A DNA stretch of 64,000 nt from Pammene aurita (GCA_947086415.1 OX352313.1:14317179-14381178); one strand, 5' to 3'; numbered from the stretch's first letter, positions 54,298-63,456 are shown. Notes: generated from the letters alone by a model not told the origin. Made by a program: numbers and translations.

Positions 54298-54612
54298 TTA
54301 CTATTTTTACTTGTAGTGATTTTCATTTTTTATATTCTGGTTTCACTTGTAGTGATTTTCATTTTTAAGTATTTTGGTTTCACTTGTAGTGATTTTAATT
54401 TTTTAAATTCTGGTTTCACTTGTAGTGATTTTCATTTTTAAGTATTTTGGTTTCACTTGTAGTGATTTTAATTTTTTAAATTCTGGTTTCACTTGTAGTG
54501 ATTTTCATTTTTAAGTATTTTGGTTTCACTTGTAGTGATTTTCATTTTTAATATTCTGGTTTCACATGTAGTGATTTTCATTTTCAATATTCTGGTTTCA
54601 CTTGTAGTGAAA
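54298..54612. repeat. Minisatellite, about 36-bp unit, about 8-9 copies
   Basis: GGTTTCACTTGTAGTGATTT recurs every 36-37 bp with alternating TTCATTTTTAAGTATT and TTAATTTTTTAAATTC spacers, suggesting a two-unit higher-order pattern. Confidence 0.92.
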
Positions 54613-54619
54613 CTTTTGA

Positions 54620-55220
54620 ACTTATAGGTTGCCGTTGCCGATCGTAATGAAAATGTTTAGTCTGGCTAACCAATAACCGTAGTAACAGTAGAAGTAATAA
54701 GCTATACTCATCCCTTTTTTAGCGGTTAGGGTATTGGCGTAAGAAAAAGACAGCATGATTCTCTCTATCTATGCTTTAAGTAAGACAATCCCTGAGATGT
54801 GGATCTGAGAGATTCCGAAATATAAGTCTTAGGTAAAAAGTGGTTTTTGTTAAAAGTCGGCCGTCATATTGAATGTTTGCATTTCAAGTCTGATCGTGTA
54901 GAAATGAGGGTTTCTGCGATCGAATTTTTCACAAGATGGCAGGAGAGAGGTCTAGCTGTCATTATCCACCAATCATGTAATTTTTTTTTTGATTGGGGGA
55001 TTTTGACAGCTGCTGAAAATCGCAATCGCCAAAACCCTCAGGATGCGAGAACTCCTCATGAATTAGTGGTTAAAATTAATCGCAACTCTCATCGAAACCG
55101 AGATTATTGCAAACAAAATGGTGGTTGGTACTTACTTGTCACTCTTGCTTCCCGAATGTGAGCTACAAAAACAAAAATAGTAATTAGCTTTCCCAGTCAT
55201 TACTAAAATACAAGGTTCTT
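54620..55220. other. Intron 7 distal part, unassigned
   Basis: The GAGAGGTCTAGCTGTCATTA word (also at 52716) and an inverted TCCACCAATCA / TTGATTGGGGGA pair near 54965-55000 suggest a small MITE. No gene seen. Confidence 0.45.
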
Positions 55221-55225
55221 AATAT

Positions 55226-55812
55226 TTTTAGGGTTCCATAGCCAAAATGGCAAAAACGAAACCCTTATAGTCCGTCCGTCCGTATGTCACAGCGATCTTA
55301 CTCGGAAACTATAAGACGTATCATAATTAAATTTAAACATAGGGTGTATCTTGTATGCCGCTACTTAGTTATGTAGTTAAATTACAGAAAAAAATATTTT
55401 AGGGGGGGCGCTCCATACATGGAACTAAATAACAAAATATTTTTTTACCAAATATCAACATGTTGCACATCAATCGATACCTAGGTCTTTAAAAATAACA
55501 TCGAGGTTTCCTTGAACATTTTAGGATAAAGTGAATATTTTCAGAAATAATCGCTTCGAAAGTCATAAAAATTGCGTCCTCCCCTGTAACTTTTGAACCA
55601 AAAATATATAAAAAATTGCGAAGAATCGCCTGATCACATACTTTCTACTAAAATTGTTTTGAATATTATCGGTTCAGCCATTTTGAGTTATCTCCAAAAA
55701 AACTTCTTCCATAGGCATCAGATACGACTTATGGTAATAGTTTGGTTCTTAATTCATTGAAGGTACGGAACCCTCCGTTATGCGTGGTCCGACACGCACT
55801 TGGCCGGTGTTT
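55226..55812. repeat. AGGGTTCCGTA-family repeat 5
   Basis: TTAGGGTTCCATAGCCAAAA to GTCCGACACGCACTTGGCCG. It ends only about 25 bp from the exon-7 donor. Confidence 0.85.
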
Positions 55813-55839
55813 TGTTACTACAAGTAGTCAGAGTTGTAC

Positions 55840-56006
55840 CTAGAATCTGTGAGATCCAACGACGACCGGCTGGAACGTGAATGGGATCGCGAGCGAGAGG
55901 AGCGCGAGTGCGAGCGGGACAGCCTGAGGTGCACAGACTCGTCCGAGGTGTCGTTGCCGGAGCTGTCAACTTCGAGTGGCGGCGGCTCTTCTACCATTCG
56001 CCGGAC
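55840..56006 (-). CDS. BRWD3: BRWD3 exon 7: acidic/RS-rich segment
   Basis: The exon has 167 nt, phase 0 to 2. It reads VRRMVEEPPPLEVDSSGNDT, then SDESVH, then an Arg-Ser repeat block (SRSHSRSSRSRSHSRSSRSS), ending LDLTDS. The acceptor is TTGTCAG and the donor GTACAA. It corresponds to the EEP...VDSSG region upstream of the SSSSEYSDW motif. Confidence 0.84.
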
Positions 56007-56041
56007 CTGACAAATAAAAGTACTTGTTGAATAATTTTAAA

Positions 56042-56400
56042 CAAAAAAAACAGAACCGACCTCACTTAGCCTCCACCTTTCCAAAGGTAAATGCTAGAGC
56101 TGCTGTAAAAAACACTCAAATCACTATAGATGTGCCTAAAATATTTGTAGTGTTCCCGCGATTTCTCCAGGACCCTATCTTCAGATCCTGACCTGATGAC
56201 AATGGGACCAACTGTGAAGCTCAACAAAAAGAAGCTGTGAAGCTCTGTGTGCGTGTGTGTGTGTGAACTGTGAACTCTTTCAAACAAAAAAAAAGTTTTC
56301 CAAATCGGTCCAGCTATCTTCGAATAATCGATGAACATACGAATTGAGAACCTCTTCTTCGAAATCTAGAAGTCGTTATTAAATTTAAACTTTCGTGAGA
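56042..56400. repeat. AACCGACTTC-family repeat
   Basis: AACCGACCTCACTTAGCCTC start, TTCGAAATCTAGAAGTCG end, with a TGTGCGTGTG insert near 56250. Confidence 0.8.
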
Positions 56401-56403
56401 CAT

Positions 56404-56676
56404 ACTATCACTATAAAATATAACGGTTACACTCACGTCACTTTAGTCACTTCGCGCGACATGTTTTGGAGAGCTTATGTCTCCATCTTCAAGCACTAAG
56501 AGTGCTTTTTCGAACCGGCCCGTTGTGCGCTGTTGCACGACGCGTTGCCGACTCACTCTTAGTGCTCTTAGTGAAATAGCACTCTTAGTGCTTGAAGATG
56601 GAGACCTAAGCTCTCCGAAACATGTCGCGCGAAGTGATTAAAGTGACGTGAGTGTAACCGTTATATTTTATAGTGA
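56404..56676. mobile_element. Foldback MITE, about 110-bp arms
   Basis: TATCACTATAAAATATAACG and ATGTTTTGGAGAGCTTATGT type arms mirrored at 56570-56676. CACTCTTAGTG words fill the loop. It splits a copy of the AACCGACTTC repeat (remainder at 56678-56700). Confidence 0.88.
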
Positions 56677-56705
56677 TCTAGAAGTCGGTTGAAAAAATCC
56701 AGCTT

Positions 56706-56742
56706 GTGTAGTGTAGTGTAGTGTAGTGTAGTGTAGTGAATA
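56706..56742. repeat. (GTGTA)n microsatellite at exon-6 donor
   Basis: About seven GTGTA units 13-50 bp past the donor. Confidence 0.95.
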
Positions 56743-56754
56743 TAGTGAGCTCAC

Positions 56755-56890
56755 CGGCTGCGCCTGCGCCCTGGGCCGCGGCTTGGGGCGCGCGCGGCGC
56801 CGCGCGGGCTCGGGCGCCGTGCTGATCATGATGGGGCGCCGCCGCATCTCGCGCCGGTACCAGCCCAGCTCGAACGCGTTCATCTCCGCC
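56755..56890 (-). CDS. BRWD3: BRWD3 exon 6: basic linker
   Basis: The exon has 136 nt, phase 2 to 0. It reads AEMNAFELGWYRREMRRRPI then MISTAPEPARRRARPKPRPR and AQAQP. The acceptor is GTGTGCAG and the donor GTGAGC. The Arg/Lys/Pro composition suggests a nuclear-localisation-like segment (inference). A GTGTA microsatellite abuts the donor. Confidence 0.82.
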
Positions 56891-57048
56891 CTGCACACGT
56901 ACATCTTTCTTACTAAACCGTCCAAGGGCTTCTAATAAACCGTTACAGTACAATGTCAAACAATGTGAACACTGAAACTTGAACTTTCAGCTTATAAACT
57001 TCCATGGCCTCCCAAGTGGTCCATTTCAACATGGAAAAGAGTAAAACA

Positions 57049-57173
57049 ATAGTATTTTATACAATCGTGACATAATTAAAAGCATTTCAGTCGAGTACCG
57101 TGTTTAGGCCACGAAGCTGGATGGGCTAAGTATGGTACGAGATTGAAAAGCTTGATTATGTCACTGTAGTATA
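57049..57173. mobile_element. MITE with TAGTATTTTATACAATCGTG ends
   Basis: Same family as 40052-40191; ends mirrored at GTAGTATAC near 57165-57173. Confidence 0.7.
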
Positions 57174-57614
57174 CTTTTTCTACGAGTGCTCAATATAGGC
57201 AAGCCGGTAAGAATTGAGTTCGACGTAAGAGCTGCAGCCTCTATACAATTGAGTAACTTCAATCTCCCTTTGGATTGTGTCGGTCCCCCCCGACCGGGCG
57301 GGCTCGGGCAACAGTGTTACAATATTGTATGAAAATCCTCTGTACTATCGTTAGCGATGCTATAATATGCGACCATAAAAGCTATCGAAAAGTATGCGAT
57401 AGTAGTTCGATCTACACAATCTCAATTCAAGCATTACAGTCGACGAGTAGAAAAAATGCAATGATGACTTCGCAATTACGCCAAAAGAACCAAACGCGTA
57501 GTGGAATAAGATATAATTCCAATCTTACATGGCGGCCCTGCCATAGCCGTGTGCGACGTCTATGGGAAGTCTTGGCCTCTCGGGTTCCATACTCCGGCCG
57601 TGTGCCGCACGTGT

Positions 57615-57702
57615 CGTTGTACAAACAGCAACACTCTTAACTGTACATCGGTGGACCTTATTACAAGAGGCATAAGGTCCACCGATGGGCAGTTAACAGT
57701 GA
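57615..57702. mobile_element. Hairpin MITE, ATCGGTGGACCTTATTACAA family, copy 2
   Basis: Same hairpin and flank words as 34283-34385. It abuts the left end of the Harbinger remnant. Confidence 0.85.
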
Positions 57703-57705
57703 GAG

Positions 57706-58329
57706 TAGGTTCACACGGCAACGTCCTGCACGTTTATTCACGTATTCGATTTTAAACGTACAAACGGTCGGGTGTTCACACGGTAGATTTTCATGCGTTT
57801 AAAAACCGTTTTCACGCCGAATAGCGACAGTTTTCACGCAGTTGTCGCAGTGGGCAGATCTGTGAGATGGATCCACGCTTCATCGTACCTTTATATTGGT
57901 ATCGATGGCGACAAAGATTTCGCCGCCGACAAAACAGAAGGTTTTGGGTACATCCCATAAATAAAGAATCAGTGCGTAATAAAACGCTTGAAAATTTATA
58001 CGTACAACTTAGGAACGATGAAACAAAGTTTTTCAATTACTTTCGGATGTCCATTGAAAGTTTTAACAATTTATTAAATCGACTAACATCGTGCCGTGTG
58101 AATGAAACAGAACTATACTACGTGCCACTGCAAACCGAATACGTTAAAGTTTATTCGATTTGCTTGACAAGTCCGGTGAGTATCCGTTTAAACGTATAAA
58201 GAATGTACGTTTTTTTGCAGTACAAACGCCGTGTGAATGGTTGTATGCACAAAGTATGTGCCACTATTTATCCGTTAAGACGTATACTGCAAAATAACGT
58301 GCAGGACAATGCCGTGTGAACGAAGCCTG
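57706..58329 (+). mobile_element. PIF/Harbinger element, internally deleted
   Basis: TIRs GTTCACACGGCA(AC)GTCCTG and its complement lie at about 57709 and 58297-58322. The ORF 57867-58199 reads RRQNRRFWVHPINKESVRNK, QLRNDETKFFNYFRMSIESF and NNLLNRLTSCRVNE, the N-terminus of HARBI1-like transposases (RxFWVHPI, F.YFRMS..SF..LL). The DDE catalytic core is absent. The element ends about 17 bp from the exon-5 donor. Confidence 0.85.
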
Positions 58330-58346
58330 AGGGCTCGGGCACTCAC

Positions 58347-58534
58347 CCCTGCTTGTGCTGCAGCGCGGTGACGGCGGGCGCCGGCGGCGCCACGAGCGGG
58401 CGGCTGCTGGGCGGCACGGGCACGTCGCGCTGCCACGAGCCGGCCGTGTGCCGCACGCCCTCGTTACGCCACACACCACCCCCGCCGAAACCGAGGCCGT
58501 TCACGAGGCCGGGAGTCCGCTCGGCAGCTAAAGC
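58347..58534 (-). CDS. BRWD3: BRWD3 exon 5: Gly/Pro-rich linker
   Basis: The exon has 188 nt, phase 0 to 2. It reads ALAAERTPGLVNGLGF, a Gly run, then SWQRDVPVPPSSRPLVAPPA and ends TALQHKQG. It is low-complexity and poorly conserved, and is assigned from its acceptor (ATCAG), donor (GTGAGT), open frame and exact phase fit to both neighbours. A PIF/Harbinger remnant ends about 17 bp beyond the donor. Confidence 0.78.
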
Positions 58535-58561
58535 CTGATGAAAAACCATTTATTTATTTAA

Positions 58562-59295
58562 CCCTTTGACCGCCAAAGGCGTTCAAACACGTCAACGAAA
58601 AGTCGTGCCCTCAGCGCCATGACGTGTTAAAACGTCCAAAATGAGAGATCAAAATACTCCTTAATAAACAACCTTTATCGAAATATTTTTGTATATTTAT
58701 TATAGCTCTACCATTCACCTACATTTTTAGTTAAAATTTCATTAAAAATAACCCGTAACTCAAGAAAAAATTTAAAAATACCTCAAAGCTATTTAAAAGA
58801 ACAAAAAGGCACTGCCCTCCTCGCCGTTGACGGGTAAACACGTCAAGCGGCGTGACGTCACTTCGAAATAGTGTTGTTCGTTTGAAAGCATAGTGGTCGA
58901 TGTTGATTATTGTATGAACAATTGAACATTAACCAAACACTGTAATTATGAATGTTTTTCGAATTTTAAGCTTTATTATATAATAAAACTAATTATTAAA
59001 CTGTGATTCTTGTAGAGTAGATTAGTTTTAGGAACTACATATCGTAATGTTAAAAAAGGTATATATTTTAATTTTTTACAATTTTTACTTTAATATATGC
59101 ATTATTCAAAAAGAAAGAGTTTTATTTAAGTCGCAATGGTATAAATACAATGCGTGTTATAAGGGCCGTATTTAAAACGAAATGTTTCGCCGATATGTTG
59201 TTTTCCAATCACTACGGTATCCGAGTGCGCTCGTGCAATTTTCGCTCTGGCGCTGGTGGCACGATTTTTCTGTCCGATGCGTGGCGTTCAAAAGG
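58562..59295. mobile_element. 734-bp TTAA-flanked element (piggyBac-type MITE)
   Basis: TTAA (58558-58561) then CCCTTTGACCGCC; the right end GGCGTTCAAAAGG then TTAA (59296-59299). The ends match those at 27281-28291. No transposase ORF. Confidence 0.8.
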
Positions 59296-59337
59296 TTAAC
59301 ATCAAATTAAATGAATAAAAACAATTTTTTCACAAAC

Positions 59338-59502
59338 CTCGATCATGACGTCTATGCGGCTCCTAGCGTCCGCTAGGGGAATAAGCTGGTCGAGGGCCAA
59401 GTTCTCCCGGCCCGGCACCAGGCGCTGGTACTCCGGGGGGTGGGGGGCGCCCTCCACGTCCACCAAGAAGGGGGGCGGCATCAGGTGCGGCGGAATCTCG
59501 GT
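59338..59502 (-). CDS. BRWD3: BRWD3 exon 4: HLMPPPFLVD linker
   Basis: The exon has 165 nt, 55 codons, phase 0 to 0. It contains PPHLMPPPFLVDVEGAPHPP and YQRLVPGREN, then LIPLADARSRIDVMIE. The HLMPPPFLVDVDGNPHP...YQRLVPGRE block is a hallmark that follows the WD propeller in BRWD/PHIP. The acceptor is TTTACAG and the donor GTTTGT. Confidence 0.92.
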
Positions 59503-59520
59503 CTGTAAAGAAATAAATAA

Positions 59521-59763
59521 ATCCATACTAATATTATAAATGGGAAAGTGTATGTATGTGTTTGTTTGTTTGTCCGTCTTTCACGGCAAAACGGGGCGAC
59601 GTATTGACGTGATTTTTTTAAGTGGGGATAGTTGAAGGGATGGAGAGTGACATAGGCTACTTTTTGTTTCTTTCTAACACCCCACTTTTCTAAAATGGGG
59701 GGTGGAAGTTTGTATGGTTTGTTACCCCGAATTTAACGCGAGCAAAGCCGCGGGCAAAAGCTA
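59521..59763. mobile_element. Helitron-like element, CCATACTAATATTATAAATG family, copy 2
   Basis: Same start, middle and CTAG|T end as 42548-42819, with about 30 bp deleted near the 3' end. It starts within about 20 bp of the exon-4 acceptor. Confidence 0.8.
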
Positions 59764-59767
59764 GTAA

Positions 59768-60016
59768 TAAATATTTGGGGACAATCTTACACAAATCAAC
59801 CTAGTCCCAAACTAAGCAAAGTTTGTACTATGGGTACTAGGCGACGATATACATACTTATATAGATAAATATATACTTACATACATAGAAAACACCCATA
59901 ACTCAGGAACAAATATTCGTGATAAACGAACAAATAAATGCCCTTACCAGGATTTGAACCCGGGACCTCCTGCTTCGTAGGCAGGGTCACTACCGACTGG
60001 GTTAGGAGGCCGCTAA
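59768..60016 (-). mobile_element. Lepidopteran tRNA-derived SINE
   Basis: On the minus strand: CGGCCTCCTAACCCAGTCGG (A-box side), GGTCCCGGGTTCAAATCCTG (B box), GGTAAGGGCATTTATTTGT, then a tRNA-unrelated body with CTGAGTTATGGGTGTTTTCT and CTTAGTTTGGGACTAGGTTG. It matches the SINE family well known from moths and butterflies. Confidence 0.9.
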
Positions 60017-60242
60017 AGAAGAATGATGGTTGCTCCTATTACCAGATATGCGAATAAATGTCCTACTTGTAATGTATACCTTTTTGCTAAATATATTTAT
60101 CTATATGTCTACTAACTTTTGAATAATTTGTTCAGTAAATTAGGAGACACCGCACTGACAGATTAGGATGCGTTTCCACCAGAGATGAGCGAAGATGCGT
60201 TGCCAGGAATATTAGGCGAAATTGAGTTTTGCAATTACCATC

Positions 60243-61140
60243 CCCAGCACCAGACAACTGGTTAAGTCTTATACAGACTTTTGGTCAAGTTGGTCTACTT
60301 ATACAAAGCTGTTCCAGTGGCATATCTCAACAGAGGCCGATAGTCAGAGTGTGGGTGAATAGTTCAAAGGCAGTTTCGTCATCAGCTTGGGTCCTAAAGC
60401 CACTAACAGCAGGAGAAGGTATCCATGGGCATCAACAGTACCAAGTATCCAGACTTCTGGTCAAGTTACCTGCTTATCCAGCGCTGTTCCAGTAACAACC
60501 CTCAACAGAGGCCAATAGTCAGCGTGGAAGAAGAGCTCCGAAGGCAGTTCCGTCATCAACTTGGGTCAAAAAGCCACTAACAGCAGGAGAAGGTATCCAT
60601 GGGCATCAACAGTACCAAGTATCCAGACTTCTGGTCAAGTTACCTGCTTATCCAGCGCTGTTCCAGTAACAACCCTCAACAGAGGCCAATAGTCAGCGTG
60701 GAAGAAGAGCTCCGAAGGCAGTTCCGTCATCAACTTGGGTCATAAAGCCACTAACAGCAGGAGAAGGTATCCATGGGCATCAACAGTACCAAGTATCCAG
60801 ACTTCTGGTCAAGTTACCTGCTTATCCAGCTCTGTTCCAGTAACAACCCTCAACAGAAGCCACTAGTCAGCGTGGAAGAAGAGCTCCGAAGGCAGTTTCG
60901 TCATCAGCTTGGGTCCTAAAGCCACTAACAGCATTAGAAGGTATCCATGGGCATCAACAGTACCAAGTATCCAGACTTCTGGTCAAGTTACCTGCTTATC
61001 CAGCGCTGTTCCAGTAACAACCCTCAACAGAGGCCAATAGTCAGCGTGGAAGAAGAGCTCCGAAGGCAGTTCCGTCATCAACTTCGGTCCTAAAACCACT
61101 AACAGCAGGAGAAGGTATCCATGGGCATCAACAGCACCAA
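60243..61140 (-). repeat. Tandem array of exon-3 3' halves (174-bp units)
   Basis: An anchor sequence just beyond the exon-3 donor recurs at 60445, 60619, 60793, 60967 and 61141, exactly 174 bp apart; a diverged first unit starts near 60269. Each unit carries roughly the last 139 nt of exon 3 (from DAHGHLL onward), the GTAACTTG donor and about 30 bp of intron. No acceptor AG is present at the junction, so the copies are not complete exons. Frame-disrupting differences are visible, for example a stop in place of part of the GPKLMTK segment. Confidence 0.88.
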
Positions 61141-61165
61141 GTATCCAGACTTCTGGTCAAGTTAC

Positions 61166-61396
61166 CTGCTCATCCAGCGCCGTTCCAGTAGCATCCCTCA
61201 ACAGAGGCCGGTAGTCAGTGTGGAAGAACAATTCCGAAGGCAGTTTCGTCATCAGCTTGGGTCCCGAAGCCACTGATAGCAGAAGAAGGTGTCCGTGGGC
61301 ATCAGCAGCGGCTAGGGCGCAGCCGCCGCCCCATTTCGCGTCGAAGATAGCACCTTCGCCTTGCCCTTCGATTTTGTTCAGGAATGTGGCGAGGAT
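61166..61396 (-). CDS. BRWD3: BRWD3 exon 3: last WD blade
   Basis: The exon has 231 nt, 77 codons, phase 0 to 0. It contains KIEGQGEGAIFDAKW, DAHGHLLLLS and SELFFHTDYRPLLRDATG, ending LDEQ. These match the family's IEGQGHGAVFD...DSHGHLL...FFHTDYRPLIRD block, which closes the propeller. The acceptor is TTTGCAG and the donor GTAACT. The 3' part of this exon plus donor and intron start is repeated about five times in the following intron. Confidence 0.92.
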
Positions 61397-61594
61397 CTGC
61401 AAATGACATTTTATTTATTGACAATAAGTCATAATTGGAAGAGCAAAATTGTCATCGTCCTTCATCTAATATTAGGGGTTTACGCAAAGTAACGCCTTAT
61501 TCAATAAATTAGACGTTATATTGATTAGCCTAAAAATTAAAATACTGATGACTCATTCTGTTGATGCCTTTATGTAAATTTTAATTTACTTTAT

Positions 61595-61664
61595 AGTAGG
61601 CCTCGTCTCTGTGGCCCTTAGCACTCGGATCATGCTGCAGGTACGGGAGCACCACACCTGTCCC
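61595..61664 (-). pseudogene. Truncated exon-2 copy at array edge
   Basis: From the acceptor the sequence follows the WD exon for about 70 nt (VWCSRTCSMIRVL), then frameshifts and ends in AT-rich sequence. There is no donor. It marks the left edge of the exon-2 array. Confidence 0.8.
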
Positions 61665-61699
61665 TGTCAATATAGACTGTCTAGCCTAAGTTAACTTAC

Positions 61700-62643
61700 T
61701 TCACCGTCGCTAGCGTCCCACACGAACAGCTGGCCGTCGTGGCCCGCAGACAGCAGTACGCCGGGCAGTAACGGATGGGCCTCCAATACGTAGGCCTCGT
61801 CTTTGTGGCCCTTCAGCACTCGGACCATGCTGCAGACACGGGAGCACCACACCTGTCAAATGGACTGTCTAGCCTAAGTTAACTTACTTCACCGTCGCTA
61901 GCATCCCACACGAACAGCTGGCATTCGTGGCCCGCAGACAGCAGTACGCCGGGCAGTAGCGGATGGGCCTCCAAACAACGTAGCCCTCGTATTTGTGCCC
62001 TTCCGCACTTGGACCATGCTGCAGGCACGGGAGCAAGATACCTGTCAATATAGACTGTCTAGCCTAAGTTAACTTACTTCACCGTCGCTAGCGTCCCATA
62101 CGAACAGCTGGCCGTCGTGGCCCGCAGACAGCAGTACGCCGGGCAGTAACGGATGGGCCTCCAATACGTAGGCCTCGTCTTTGTGGCCCTTCAGCACTCG
62201 GACCATGCTGCAGGCACGGGAGCACCACACCTGTCAAATGGACTGTCTAGCCTAAGTTAACTTACTTCACCGTCGCTAGCGTCCCACACGAACAGCTGGC
62301 CGTCGTGGCCCGCAGACAGCAGTACGCCGGGCAGTAACGGATGGGCCTCCAATACGTAGGCCTCGTCTTTGTGGCCCTTCAGCACTCGGACCATGCTGCA
62401 GGCACGGGAGCACCACACCTGTCAAATGGACTGTCTAGCCTAAGTTAACTTACTTCACCGTCGCTAGCATCCCACACGAACAGCTGGCATTCGTGGCCCG
62501 CAGACAGCAGTACGCCGGGCAGTAACGGATGGGCCTCCAAACAACGTAGCCCCCGTATTTGTGCCCTTCCGCACTTGGACCATGCTGCAGGCACGGGAGC
62601 AAGATACCTGTCAATATAGACTGTCTAGCCTAAGTTAACTTAC
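61700..62643 (-). repeat. Tandem array of exon-2 copies (188-190 bp units)
   Basis: Five complete copies of the WD exon follow the parental exon at 62454-62607, 62266-62418, 62078-62230, 61888-62041 and 61700-61852. Each keeps a CTGTCAG-type acceptor and a GTAAGT donor and is separated by about 35 bp. Copies at 62266, 62078 and 61700 are 153 nt and fully open in phase 0. Copies at 62454 and 61888 are 154 nt, share the same changes (a TATC start and a 1-nt net insertion) and are frameshifted. The pattern good-bad-good repeats with a 566-bp period, so a three-unit block was itself duplicated. Confidence 0.9.
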
Positions 62644-62796
62644 TTCACCGCTGCTAGCGTCCCACACGAACAGCTGGCCGTCGTGGCCAGCAGACAGCAG
62701 TACGCCGGGCAGTAACGGATGGGCCTCCAACACGTAGGCCTCGTCTTTGTGGCCCTTCAGCACTCGGACCATGCTGCAGGTACGGGAGCACCACAC
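62644..62796 (-). CDS. BRWD3: BRWD3 exon 2: WD40 blade (GHKDEAYVLEAHP...AGHDGQLFVWD)
   Basis: The exon has 153 nt, phase 0 to 0, 51 codons. It runs from VWCSRTCSMVRVLKGHKDEA to LSAGHDGQLFVWDASSGE and contains a typical GH...WD repeat; GHxDEV(F/Y)VLE(P/A)HP and LSAGHDG are strongly conserved in BRWD/PHIP. The acceptor is TGCTGTAG and the donor GTAAGT. This is the rightmost, most normally flanked copy of a tandemly amplified exon: five further complete copies and one truncated copy lie immediately to its left. I take this copy as the constitutive exon because only here is the acceptor preceded by unique intron sequence. Confidence 0.88.
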
Positions 62797-63274
62797 CTAC
62801 AGCAAACCTTGGTGTAATAATGTTGCATGTAGTTATTTAAAAATTAATAAATTGAAGTAAATAAGCGTCATTCCTTAAGCAGCAGGCGGTCACCTCAAAA
62901 AAAAAGATAACTTCCAACTCAATGAACCTGTTATAATTTATAAACGTTAGCAGTGTCTTAAGGCCTTTATCACTCGCAGAGCGAACGAGATTTATTGAAC
63001 GAGAAAAAAAACTTTTTTGTACAGGTCACATCATCTCAGCCGGCTGACGTTCCATACAAAACCAATTCTTTTTTCGCGTGTAAATTTTTTTTTTTCTTAA
63101 CAGATAAATTATGCCCTTACACGGATCGATAGCATTTTTATTACATCTTGTAGACAAGCTGCTGGAATACCAACTGTCTGGAAACTAGGGAACTTAGTGA
63201 AAATCGAGTTCTAAAGACTACCATTCCTTATGTATTAAGGCTTATAGCATGGGGTTCTGCTATTGTCAACTTAC

Positions 63275-63343
63275 ACGAATAGAGCAATCTGAGACGGCTG
63301 TGATAATGTAAGCGTCGCTCAGGTCCCAGCACACCATTGTGAC
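63275..63343 (-). CDS. BRWD3: BRWD3 exon 1 of window: WD40 blade
   Basis: The exon has 69 nt, phase 0 to 0, and reads VTMVCWDLSDAYIITAVSDC then SIR. The acceptor is TTTTTCAG and the donor GTAAGT. It matches the family's VTMVAWD...ITAV strand of a late WD blade, although Cys replaces Ala before the WD pair. The preceding exons lie to the right of the window. The intron behind it carries a hairpin MITE starting 17 bp from the acceptor. Confidence 0.88.
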
Positions 63344-63359
63344 CTGAAAAACAAACTGT

Positions 63360-63456
63360 GGTACAAACAGTAACACTCTTAACTGTACATCGGTGGACCT
63401 TATTACAAAAGGGAAGGTCCACCGATGGGCTGTTAACAGTTTGGGCGATGGTACAA
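63360..63456. mobile_element. Hairpin MITE, ATCGGTGGACCTTATTACAA family, copy 3
   Basis: Same family, ending GGGCGATGGTAC. It lies 17 bp upstream of the exon-1 acceptor, within the expected branch-point region. Confidence 0.85.

Larger units (their letters stand above)
953..63343 (-). other. BRWD3: BRWD3/PHIP-like gene, partial (25 exons)
   Basis: This is the gene-level entry for a bromodomain and WD-repeat protein that fills the window on the minus strand. Its 25 exons have AG/GT boundaries, and the phase leaving each exon equals the phase entering the next: 3721 nt, or 1240 codons plus 1 nt. Domain order matches the family: WD40 blades, HLMPPPFLVD linker, low-complexity middle, cryptic-Tudor-like module, two bromodomains and the YNEDSEE tail motif. 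Family members are nuclear chromatin readers that bind methylated H3K4 and acetyl-lysine and act as CUL4-DDB1 substrate receptors; that role is family knowledge and is not visible here. The 5' end (first WD blades) and the stop codon lie outside the window. A conserved linker of about 30 residues between exons 9 and 10 is not located. Confidence 0.88.

Noticed and set aside
54220..54441. Hydrophobic 73-codon ORF resembling membrane segments
   Set aside because: Arises from the AT-rich minisatellite.
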